Shown one piece after another: positions 1 through 5,401 of a stretch of 8,470 nt of DNA. Under the pieces are notes generated by a model. That model did not search any database. It had not been told where the DNA came from and worked only from the letters and a program-made list of their open reading frames with translations. Numbering within the stretch: the first letter of the stretch is position 1; the number at the start of each line of letters is the position of its first letter. Position numbers and translations under genes: made by a program. Source of the stretch: CAYMJV01 sp964390545 (GTDB taxonomy: Bacteria > Desulfobacterota > BSN033 > UBA1163); NCBI GenBank assembly GCA_964390545.1, contig CAYMJV010000091.1, positions 1-8,470 of the forward strand. Direction: 5' to 3'.

Positions 1-1
1 A

Positions 2-148
2 TCCCGTTCAAAAGAGAGTGGTGGCGTGGGGCTGGGATTGAGTATTGCGGAATGGATCGCAAAGGCCCACCAAGGAAGGATTGAAGTGAATAGCGAATTG
101 AATCGAGGCTCGACCTTCACCGTCTATTTACCCACCCTGAAGAATTAG
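2..148 (+). CDS. Sensor histidine kinase, C-terminal fragment (5' end outside window)
   Basis: Only the last 48 codons are present. They encode the end of a HATPase_c domain: the glycine-rich G2 box GGVGLGLSIAEWIAKAH, then GRIEVNSE and the closing strand GSTFTVYLP, ending LKN and TAG. The G2 box forms part of the ATP lid that phosphorylates the catalytic His of the kinase. The wording resembles OmpR-partnered kinases (PhoR, CusS, PmrB types), in which the response-regulator gene usually lies upstream, here outside the window. The fragment cannot separate these subfamilies. A PmrA/PhoB-type tandem promoter box begins 27 nt after the stop, and an arnT-like gene and arnC follow, so a PmrB-like role is plausible by context only. 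Confidence 0.9.
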   Translation, partial: SRSKESGGVGLGLSIAEWIAKAHQGRIEVNSELNRGSTFTVYLPTLKN

Positions 149-242
149 ACTTCCTCCCCTCAAGATTAAGAATTCTTCATCCAAACTTAACCCCATCTTA
201 ATCTTTTTTCTGCTACATTGACACCCAAAGCAAACCATAGGT
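148..242 (+). repeat. Duplicated promoter segment, copy A
   Basis: This segment aligns without gaps to 3641-3735 at a constant offset of 3493. By hand count the first 62 positions (148-209) differ at 4 sites, and the remaining 33 agree at 20, giving about 78 of 95. The copy starts at the kinase stop codon and covers a tandem-element box, a T tract and a -10-like hexamer. It also holds a 10-bp inverted repeat, AAGATTAAGA at 162-171 and TCTTAATCTT at 196-205, followed by T's. Within the best-conserved part no substitution falls in the 5-bp elements. Partner copy B precedes the methyltransferase gene at 3842. Confidence 0.9.
175..219 (+). promoter_or_regulatory. PmrA/PhoB-type response-regulator box and -10, promoter of the arnT-like gene
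   Basis: Three elements sit at an exact 11-bp period: CTTCA at 175-179, CTTAA at 186-190 and CTTAA at 197-201. The last two, read as CTTAAC-N5-CTTAAT (186-202), match the PmrA box YTTAAK-N5-YTTAAK of enterobacteria except for C in place of K in the first half-site. The 11-bp period is typical of OmpR/PhoB-family dimers, and Bacillus PhoP boxes (TTAACA repeats) also resemble it. A T tract and TACATT (214-219, 4 of 6 to TATAAT) follow. This would centre the box about 32 bp before transcription starts, as expected for an activator substituting for a -35. PmrA is preferred over PhoB because arnC and an arnT-like gene are present. Confidence 0.65.
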
Positions 243-290
243 TCATATTGTAAATTAAGGCCAAAGAGTATATTATCTTCCGTGGGAAAG

Positions 291-1817
291 ATGGGATTGC
301 AATCAAAACCTCCTCAAACATGCCACGGAGCGGTCCCCTCCATCCAGCAGTCCCTTTCGGAAGAAAGGGGAAAAAGGTCCTCCCGAGCGTGGTTAGGTCT
401 CCTCATATTCACCGTAGTGTTGTGGGTTCTCTCCGCCTGGAACCTTGAACTCTCGGACCGTGATTCGCACAGGGTAGCAGGGATTGCCCGAGAGATGGCA
501 GTCACCTCGAACTATTTGATTCCCCGACTCAATGGTGAGAATTTTCTCGAGTATCCTCCATTGGGATATTGGCCCCTTGCTCTCAGCCTTTCGATGAGCG
601 AAAAGCCGCCAGACATTCTTGCCTTTTTACCCCTCGTATTCTTCGGAACAGGAACCGCCCTCATCACATTTTTGATCGGAAAAACATTAGCCGTAGAGCG
701 AATCGGGTTGATAGCGGGATTCATCCTATCCACTACGGTGGGCTTTGTCTTACTCCACCGTCATTGCATAGTAGATCCGGCGCTTCTCTTCTTCATCACG
801 CTCAGCATGTATGGCTTTGTGGCAGGTTACCAGACATCGAGAAAAAGCTTTCTTTTTCCAGCGGTCTTCTATCTGTCGATGGCAGGAGCTTTCCTCTCTA
901 AAGGGATAATTGGGGCGGCCATACCCATTGCCGTTGCTGCGATGTTCCTAGTCACCAGAAAAGACCTCAAGGGGATCCGGAAACTCCTTCTAAGTCCCCG
1001 GATTTTCCTTTTCCTACTACCGATCTTTTTATGGGTCGGCAGCGTTTGGTGGTTTGAAGGACCTGGCGTTATTAAGGAGGTATTTCGACAAAGTCTCCAC
1101 CGCTTTTTTTCTCCTTCGGCTGACCAGGCAGAGCCCCTTTATTACTATTTCATCCCAGCTTTCTCGTATCTCATGCCTTGGACCCTTCTACCACTTGTTT
1201 TATTGTTACGCCGATGGGGCCCAAACCACTCGAGAGAACCACTGTCCCACAGTTTTCTTCTCAGGTTTGCCCTTGTGTGGTTCTTGACGGTTTTCATCGG
1301 GCTCTCTTTGGCTTCCGCGAAGCGGTATCTCTATCTCGGGCCGATCTTGCCTCCCTTTGCACTCCTGGCAGCCCTTGGATGGGACCTTATTCGACAGAGA
1401 TATCGTAAAGTGAAACGCGTGGAGGTTTATGGTTTGATCGTCATATTCATAATCTTAGTTGGAACCTACCTCTTATTCCTTACCCCCTCAGAAAAGCAGC
1501 AGAGTCTTCGGCCCGTATTCGAGGCAGCTTCAAGTCAACGGACCAATGGCCTAGTCTATCTGGTCAATCCTTCGGAGAGACTCCGAGGCGCAGCATTTTT
1601 CTACCTTGGAAGAAGGACACCCGTCCTGAATGCCCAGGATCTGTTGCTGGGACGTTGTGAAGATCGACAAGGAACAATCTTAGTAGTGGAATCCTATTGG
1701 GATGATAACCAACTTCTTTCTTATCTCCTTTCGAAAGGATACCGCCTTCTTTTGCAAAAGAAGTATGGAAAGGCGTCTCGGATTTGTGTCTACTCGAATG
1801 GCCCCTGGAGAGACTGA
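291..1817 (+). CDS. ArnT-like GT83 membrane glycosyltransferase (PMT_2 family)
   Basis: An integral membrane transferase expected to move a sugar from a polyprenyl-phosphate carrier to an acceptor on the periplasmic face; for ArnT itself this is L-Ara4N to lipid A. Positions are counted from a GTG at 282 (511 aa). After a hydrophilic N-terminus the first membrane span is near 37-53. The first periplasmic loop carries DSHRVAGIAREM (61-72) and RLNGENFLEYPPLGYW (82-97), matching the family pattern DEaRYaEIaREM...RLNG..YFEKPPL.YW. D61 aligns with the catalytic Asp. Later marks are HCIVDPALLFF (161-171), FLSKGIIGAAIP (204-215) and KRYLYLGPILPPFALL (347-362), followed by a soluble C-terminal tail. 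Unusual changes are DS for DE and EYPP for EKPP. ATG at 291 is chosen over GTG at 282; neither has a well-spaced ribosome site. True substrate unknown; ArnT role supported by the linked arnC and the PmrA-type box. Confidence 0.85.
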   Translation: MGLQSKPPQTCHGAVPSIQQSLSEERGKRSSRAWLGLLIFTVVLWVLSAWNLELSDRDSHRVAGIAREMAVTSNYLIPRLNGENFLEYPPLGYWPLALSLSMSEKPPDILAFLPLVFFGTGTALITFLIGKTLAVERIGLIAGFILSTTVGFVLLHRHCIVDPALLFFITLSMYGFVAGYQTSRKSFLFPAVFYLSMAGAFLSKGIIGAAIPIAVAAMFLVTRKDLKGIRKLLLSPRIFLFLLPIFLWVGSVWWFEGPGVIKEVFRQSLHRFFSPSADQAEPLYYYFIPAFSYLMPWTLLPLVLLLRRWGPNHSREPLSHSFLLRFALVWFLTVFIGLSLASAKRYLYLGPILPPFALLAALGWDLIRQRYRKVKRVEVYGLIVIFIILVGTYLLFLTPSEKQQSLRPVFEAASSQRTNGLVYLVNPSERLRGAAFFYLGRRTPVLNAQDLLLGRCEDRQGTILVVESYWDDNQLLSYLLSKGYRLLLQKKYGKASRICVYSNGPWRD

Positions 1818-2014
1818 GGCCATCAATGAGTCATCGCGTGTGAGCCTTTTGAGCCGAATCAGTAAGATTTGAGAATTGACTTTAACACGGGGCTGAAGTG
1901 AAGATAAGTGAGTTGCAACAAGGTCCTTCTTGTTCTAATTGTGGACATTTCTAACAGAAATTGTTAACCTTTGGAGCAGTCTCAGAGGTAACATTTATAC
2001 TCGTTAAGTGGACA

Positions 2015-2020
2015 TATAAT
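2015..2020 (+). promoter_or_regulatory. Candidate -10 hexamer for the DUF2279 gene
   Basis: A consensus TATAAT. The region 17 nt upstream reads CATTTA, a poor -35, so this would need an activator or be a chance match in AT-rich DNA. If used, it gives a leader of about 175 nt that includes the hairpin at 2071-2098. Confidence 0.3.
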
Positions 2021-2070
2021 TTGAAAGTGTCTGTCAGAGGAAGTATCGCTCAGAACAATTCTATGGTATT

Positions 2071-2098
2071 GAAGCTCTCCATCCACTGGGAGGGCTTC
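2071..2098 (+). repeat. Strong hairpin in the DUF2279 leader
   Basis: GAAGCTCTCC (2071-2080) pairs with GGAGGGCTTC (2089-2098): ten pairs, one of them G-U in RNA, closing an 8-nt loop. No T tract follows, so it is not a standard intrinsic terminator. It lies about 105 nt before the chosen start, between the candidate -10 and the gene. A structured 5' untranslated region or an RNA-processing site are possible readings. Confidence 0.5.
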
Positions 2099-2202
2099 CC
2101 TGTGAGGATAGAGGTCCGCCTACAGAAGCATGGGTCGGTTCGGAGAGAAAATCTTCAGGAACAGCAGTATTGACCAAAGATTCAATGGAGGCACGATTGG
2201 AT

Positions 2203-3186
2203 ATGGAGCGGTTTTCGATAAGGTTCTCTTTGAAATTTTTTTTTCTCGTCACTCTATTCTTTTCTCTGGCAAGTTCCCCATGGGCCCAACTAGAAGGGTT
2301 TTCTCAATCAGAGAATGATAAGTTTCTTATTCCCGAGCAGAGGATTGCCCCAGGGGAAGAGGAATCTCTTACCCCTGAGCAAAGGATTGCATCAGAGGAG
2401 GAGTCTCTTACCTCTGGACAGAAGATTCCATCAGAGGAAAAGAAGTCTCTCACTCGCGGCCAGAAGACGCTGCTGTTGAATGCGGGGTCGATGGTGGGGA
2501 TTTCTATTTATGGCCTTACGAAATGGGAATACGGGGAGTCGAGCTTCCATTTTTATAATGAGGGTTGGTTTGAACGAAAGACAAAAGATGGAGGTGCAGA
2601 CAAGTTGGGCCATTTCTGGTCTTGCTATGCGCTGAGTCACCTTTATTCTTACGTATATCGTAAATGGGGATATACAGACAAGGAAGGAAATCTATATGGA
2701 GCCCTGTCCAGTCTAGGCGCAAATTTATTCATGGAGTTAGCCGATGGTTTCAGCCCATCACAAGGGTTTTCTTATGAGGATATGATCATGAATATTGTAG
2801 GGTGTGGAGTCGGCTATGTTTGGGGAAAGTCCCCGAGTCTGGCTAGTAAGATTGATTTCAGAACGGAGTATACACCACAATTTACTTCCCGTGATATCTG
2901 GGTCTTCAACAATTATGATAGGCATAAGTTTCTAATAGCCCTCAAAGCCGATGGATTTAATTTCATCAAGAATCCTTATTTGCGATATTTAGAGTTTCAT
3001 GTGGGATATTACGCTCGCGGCTACGAGGGTTATGAGCAAGGCGGCCCGGACGATCGCCGCCGCAATATTCACATAGGGCTTGGCTTCAATGTAAGCAAGC
3101 TGGCTCAGAAATTTGTCAATACTAGGGTCCTCGATTATATTCAGATCCCTTACACTTCGGTCAATAAGGGCTTCAAATTGGATTGA
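2203..3186 (+). CDS. Exported DUF2279 (YfiM-like) protein with repetitive linker
   Basis: Start ATG 2203 is chosen because GGAGG lies at 2187-2191 and it begins directly with a signal peptide: basic MERFSIRFSLK, hydrophobic FFFLVTLFFSLASS, then PWAQ as the likely cleavage area. There is no lipobox Cys. TTG 2170 and ATG 2185 are in-frame alternatives. Positions are in the 327-aa form. Residues about 41-89 are a charged near-repeat linker. The DUF2279 core follows: DKLGHFWSCYALSH (133-146), then FMELADGFSPSQGFSYEDMIMNIVG, split at 176-189 (FMELADGFSPSQGF) and 190-200 (SYEDMIMNIVG). The family is known as predicted periplasmic or outer-membrane-associated proteins of unknown function. The C-terminal third is rich in aromatic, alternating segments (YLEFHVGYYARGYEGYEQGG, RRNIHIGLGFNVSKL), compatible with beta strands. 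It sits between the arnT-like and methyltransferase genes, suggesting an envelope role. Confidence 0.8.
   Translation: MERFSIRFSLKFFFLVTLFFSLASSPWAQLEGFSQSENDKFLIPEQRIAPGEEESLTPEQRIASEEESLTSGQKIPSEEKKSLTRGQKTLLLNAGSMVGISIYGLTKWEYGESSFHFYNEGWFERKTKDGGADKLGHFWSCYALSHLYSYVYRKWGYTDKEGNLYGALSSLGANLFMELADGFSPSQGFSYEDMIMNIVGCGVGYVWGKSPSLASKIDFRTEYTPQFTSRDIWVFNNYDRHKFLIALKADGFNFIKNPYLRYLEFHVGYYARGYEGYEQGGPDDRRRNIHIGLGFNVSKLAQKFVNTRVLDYIQIPYTSVNKGFKLD
2323..2469 (+). repeat. In-frame tandem near-repeat in the DUF2279 protein
   Basis: Four degenerate units of 13 to 14 codons: FLIPEQRIAPGEEE (2323-2364), SLTPEQRIASEEE (2365-2403), SLTSGQKIPSEEKK (2404-2445) and SLTRGQKT (2446-2469, partial). Each has the pattern (S)LTxxQ(R/K)I followed by an acidic run. 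The units join the signal peptide to the DUF2279 core and probably form a flexible or helical spacer. Unit number may vary between strains. Confidence 0.75.
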
Positions 3187-3640
3187 GAGGTAAACATGCG
3201 ATGAATGCAAATTCAAAAATGATAGGCGTCTTTATTCTTTACTAAATCGAAATTGCATTCTTCTTTTTCCAATGACCAAGGTCACAAGATTAAGGATAAA
3301 GATTCGCCCCATTTTCCATCTATCAATCCATGCCGTGCTGTTCCCAAATGAACTCTTAAAACCCGTCAAGGATGGCAACGAAATTCACCTTTTGTTAATG
3401 ACTTATTCCTGAAGTCCAGAATTAGCAATGGTCCAGTGAAAGCTGTAAATTTGTCTCTTAATCCTTTAGAATGTTTAGTGAAGGGCAATCATTGGCAGGC
3501 GGTGATCCCCCCGCAAGGGTCCTCACTTGAACGGCTCCAGCCTTTCCAGATAACGGAGAAATTCGTTACATAGAAGATGCCACATTGCAGTTGGTGGTCC
3601 GCATCACCGAAAAGGATGGCTGGTCTAATCTTCCTGACCA
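3187..3640 (+). other. Intergenic region downstream of the DUF2279 gene
   Basis: This is the first part of a 655-bp gap running to the methyltransferase start at 3842. It is AT-rich with stops in all forward frames. It contains a possible terminator (3203-3268), scattered GATTAAG and CTTAATC words (about 3287 and 3457) that do not form 11-bp tandem boxes, and a broken ORF-like stretch from 3471. Repeat copy B starts at 3641. I see no RNA gene, and no insertion-sequence ends. Confidence 0.45.
3203..3268 (+). terminator. Possible terminator after the DUF2279 gene
   Basis: GAATGCAA (3203-3210) is repeated inverted as TTGCATTC (3253-3260), followed by the T-rich TTCTTTTT. It begins 16 nt after the DUF2279 stop. 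The loop is long (42 nt) and the stem AT-rich, so it is weak as an intrinsic terminator. Confidence 0.3.
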
Positions 3641-3662
3641 GACTTCTTCCCCCCAAGATTAA
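3471..3662 (+). pseudogene. Possible broken small ORF (in-frame TGA) running into repeat copy B
   Basis: From ATG 3471 one frame reads 19 residues beginning MFSEGQSLAGGDPPAR, meets TGA at 3528-3530, then stays open for 43 codons to TAA at 3660. The second part includes DNGEIRYIEDATLQLVV and ends TSSPQD. The last six codons coincide with the frame that follows the kinase stop in copy A (TSSPQD then TAA). No ribosome-binding site precedes ATG 3471, and I recognise no family. It may be a decayed gene end carried with the promoter segment, or chance. Confidence 0.2.
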
Positions 3663-3735
3663 GAATTCTTCATCCAAACTTAACCCCGCCTTAATCTTTT
3701 TTATGTTATATATTAAGCCAATAAAAATAATAGGT
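3641..3735 (+). repeat. Duplicated promoter segment, copy B
   Basis: Ungapped match to 148-242 (about 78 of 95 positions by hand count). In the strongly conserved 62-bp part the changes are CTCCCCT to TTCCCCC near the left edge and AT to GC inside the spacer of the tandem box. It ends about 105 bp before the methyltransferase start, so it is placed as that gene's promoter. Confidence 0.9.
3668..3714 (+). promoter_or_regulatory. PmrA/PhoB-type box and -10, promoter of the methyltransferase gene
   Basis: CTTCA (3668-3672), CTTAA (3679-3683) and CTTAA (3690-3694) keep the exact 11-bp period of copy A, and the PmrA-like core CTTAAC-N5-CTTAAT (3679-3695) is unchanged. The -10 position aligned to copy A reads TATATA (3707-3712); TATATT at 3709-3714 is 5 of 6 to consensus. 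The transcript would have a leader of about 120 nt. The same regulator probably controls this gene and the arnT-like gene. Confidence 0.65.
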
Positions 3736-3841
3736 CGTCGTGCCCCAAGAGGATTGGTTTAAATAGGGATTGCATTGGATGTCCGATCCGACTGCATATC
3801 CTGAGGAGGCTTGAGACTGACGACGTTGGGGAGTACCGGGG

Positions 3842-4396
3842 ATGCTAGCGTCTCAATTGATTTATCGTTTTAGGGGTTACTTAGTCACACCACCTCTGAT
3901 CTTTGCATTTTTTTGGCATCGGTGGGAAGTAGAAGTTGAATACCTCATATGGCCACTTGGGATAGGTCTTGTGTTATTTGGAATAATTATTCGAATTTGG
4001 GCACAACAACACCTGCATTATAAGTTAAAGGTTCACAAAACTCTAACAACCACAGGACCATATTCATACGTCAGAAACCCAATGTATACAGGGAATATAC
4101 TTATCTGTCTTGGTGCAATAGTTCTCTCAGAACTTTTGTGGCTTCTTCCCATCGCATATCTCTACTATGTAGGACTTTCCTCATTTGTGGTTCGCCATGA
4201 AGAAACCCATCTTTTGGACAAATATGGAGAATCATATCGTAGATATAGGTCAGAAGTCCCGCGGTGGTTTCCCAAGATCTCGCATTCCCACCCTCTAAGA
4301 TTAATCAATGAGTATCTGTATGAATCCATGTTCATTGAATCTGCTTCTCTCCTTTTAATCTTGCTTTTTCTGCTTAAGGAGTACATTGGCAAATAG
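3842..4396 (+). CDS. Membrane methyltransferase, ICMT/PEMT-like family
   Basis: A 184-aa integral membrane protein of the isoprenylcysteine carboxyl methyltransferase / phospholipid methyltransferase superfamily, which uses S-adenosylmethionine in the membrane. The signature is GPYSYVRNPMYTG (72-84), then GAIVLSE and the conserved C-terminal part RHEETHLLDKYGESY (118-132) and YRRYRSEVPRWFP (132-144). These supply the cofactor-binding loop and the EE...KYGexYxxYRxxVPRwfP motif of the family. Hydrophobic spans lie near 13-25, 34-52, 84-115 and 166-178, the last an extra C-terminal anchor. The start is ATG with GGGAG at 3828-3832, 9 nt upstream. Bacterial members methylate varied small or lipid substrates, so the substrate cannot be named. 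One sampled line is lower in GC (about 38%) than a sampled arnC line (about 52%). The repeat-copy-B promoter lies upstream. Confidence 0.85.
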   Translation: MLASQLIYRFRGYLVTPPLIFAFFWHRWEVEVEYLIWPLGIGLVLFGIIIRIWAQQHLHYKLKVHKTLTTTGPYSYVRNPMYTGNILICLGAIVLSELLWLLPIAYLYYVGLSSFVVRHEETHLLDKYGESYRRYRSEVPRWFPKISHSHPLRLINEYLYESMFIESASLLLILLFLLKEYIGK

Positions 4397-4411
4397 ATCT
4401 TCGGAGGTCGA

Positions 4412-4483
4412 TTGGGCGACATAATCTTAAATTCCTTTTACCAATGCATGGCCATTGAACCAGGAGCGGTTGCTTTTTGGTGA
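4412..4483 (+). other. Possible 23-codon short ORF
   Basis: GGAGG (4403-4407) is followed 4 nt later by TTG, opening 23 codons that encode LGDIILNSFYQCMAIEPGAV plus AFW, ended by TGA at 4481. The strong ribosome site is the only evidence for translation. No family is recognised. Confidence 0.2.
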
Positions 4484-4526
4484 AGAAAATGATATGGGGA
4501 AATAAAAGGCAACGGTCTCAATTTTT

Positions 4527-4579
4527 GAGGAGGTATCGTTGTGTCCTAAATGAGATTTCAATGCCTTGCAAGACGATAG
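4527..4579 (+). promoter_or_regulatory. Strong Shine-Dalgarno followed by minimal leader ORFs
   Basis: GAGGAGGT (4527-4534) precedes GTG at 4541, which is closed after two codons (GTG TCC TAA). ATG at 4550, joined to that stop as TAAATG, opens MRFQCLARR and ends in TAG at 4577-4579, which overlaps the AGGAGGT of the next gene. All three starts are in the same frame as the 4589 gene. This could be a leader-peptide or translational-coupling arrangement, or the residue of a longer, broken N-terminus. Confidence 0.3.
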
Positions 4580-4588
4580 GAGGTCGTT

Positions 4589-5398
4589 TTGACTTTGAAC
4601 CATTGGAACAAGTACAAACCTGAGCTACCCTCTGCCGATAGGTCTCCATGGAGGAAGGACTTGCTGCAGCTTTCTTCAACGCCGATTCCCAAAGCCATCA
4701 TAGCAGAGTTGATCATTCTTTTTATCATTCTTACGTATGGGCTTGTTCTTCTCCATCAAGATAAGGAAGCGTTCCTGTTTTGGATCAGAGAGGATGGCCT
4801 GGTGGAATGGCTTACCTTTGTGGTCTTGATCGTGATGTCTGCGTTTTCCTTTATCATGTCCTTCGCATTCAGCCGTTCTGGAGCGGAGGGGAGAGCAAAA
4901 AAGGTGTGGCTCTTTCTTGGATTCCTCTTTTTTTTCGGAGCCATGGAAGAGATCTCCTGGGGACAGAGAATCTTGGGAATTCAAAGCCCGGAATGGTTTC
5001 TAAAGCATAACAGACAGGGTGAGATTACCATTCATAATCTTGTCATCTATGGAGTGAATGTGAATAGGGTTGTCTTTGGCCGTTTTTTGGGAATTATGGT
5101 TTTGATTTATATGTTTGCCACGCCTATTTTGTATCGCCTCAATAGAAGGTTTAAGAATCTCATCAACAGATGGGCAATTCCAATTCCCCAAAATTACCAA
5201 ATTCTCCTCTTTATTATTGTCAATGCAATCCTCCAGTACCATCTCGGACTAACGAAGAAGGTGAGTGAAATGCGTGAACTCTCCACCTGTTTCTTTTTCT
5301 TTCTTGTCCTGATTCACCCATTTAATGATCAAGTTTTCCCGATAAAAGGGCTGTCTTTTTTGAGGCGAATGGTCTTCATGAAGGAAGGTAAGAGTTAA
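4589..5398 (+). CDS. Conserved membrane protein of unknown function (EDGxVEW / EEISWGQR family)
   Basis: A 269-aa polytopic protein. The TTG start is supported by AGGAGGT at 4578-4584, 4 nt upstream. Spans are near 37-56, 71-95, 106-119, 162-182, 204-218 and 233-247. Conserved-looking motifs face the same region: EDGLVEWLT (68-76), MEEISWGQRILG (119-130), NRQGEITIHNL (141-151) and QYHLGL (216-221). I recall the pattern EDGxxEW ... EEISWGQR ... N.QGE...HNL from uncharacterised bacterial membrane proteins, but no biochemical function. The paired Glu with later His residues inside membrane spans could form a metal site, as in CPBP (Rce1-like) proteases, but the spacing is EE-x5-R rather than EExxxR. 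The stop lies 3 nt before the LtaS-like gene, so the two are almost certainly cotranscribed. Confidence 0.75.
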   Translation: MTLNHWNKYKPELPSADRSPWRKDLLQLSSTPIPKAIIAELIILFIILTYGLVLLHQDKEAFLFWIREDGLVEWLTFVVLIVMSAFSFIMSFAFSRSGAEGRAKKVWLFLGFLFFFGAMEEISWGQRILGIQSPEWFLKHNRQGEITIHNLVIYGVNVNRVVFGRFLGIMVLIYMFATPILYRLNRRFKNLINRWAIPIPQNYQILLFIIVNAILQYHLGLTKKVSEMRELSTCFFFFLVLIHPFNDQVFPIKGLSFLRRMVFMKEGKS

Positions 5399-5401
5399 TT
5401 A

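Larger units (their letters stand above)
1818..2202 (+). other. 385-bp intergenic leader before the DUF2279 gene
   Basis: No convincing gene was found. The segment holds a small inverted repeat AACAAG-6-CTTGTT (1917-1934) without a T tract, and TTGACT at 1876 with no good -10 at 17 nt. It also has a perfect TATAAT at 2015-2020 with only a poor -35, and a strong hairpin at 2071-2098. The most likely reading is the end of the arnT-like transcript followed by a separate promoter and a long 5' untranslated region for the DUF2279 gene. No tandem CTTAA box like those at 175 and 3668 is present. Confidence 0.5.

Noticed and set aside
175..201. Reading the tandem box as a phosphate-regulon PhoB/PhoP site
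   Set aside because: It cannot be excluded, since the 11-bp period also fits. CTTAAC-N5-CTTAAT beside arnC and an arnT-like gene fits PmrA better, and no phosphate gene is visible.
2100..2165. GATAGAGGTCCGCC and CCTACAGA faintly recall lysine or fluoride riboswitch words
   Set aside because: The remaining conserved blocks and pairing of either class are missing, and the downstream gene is not a lysine or fluoride gene.
3528..3530. In-frame TGA as a selenocysteine codon
   Set aside because: No convincing SECIS-like hairpin follows the TGA and the product matches no known selenoprotein.
3577..3762. 61-codon forward frame through repeat copy B
   Set aside because: It runs straight across the promoter box and -10, has no ribosome-binding site and resembles no protein; it is a chance frame.
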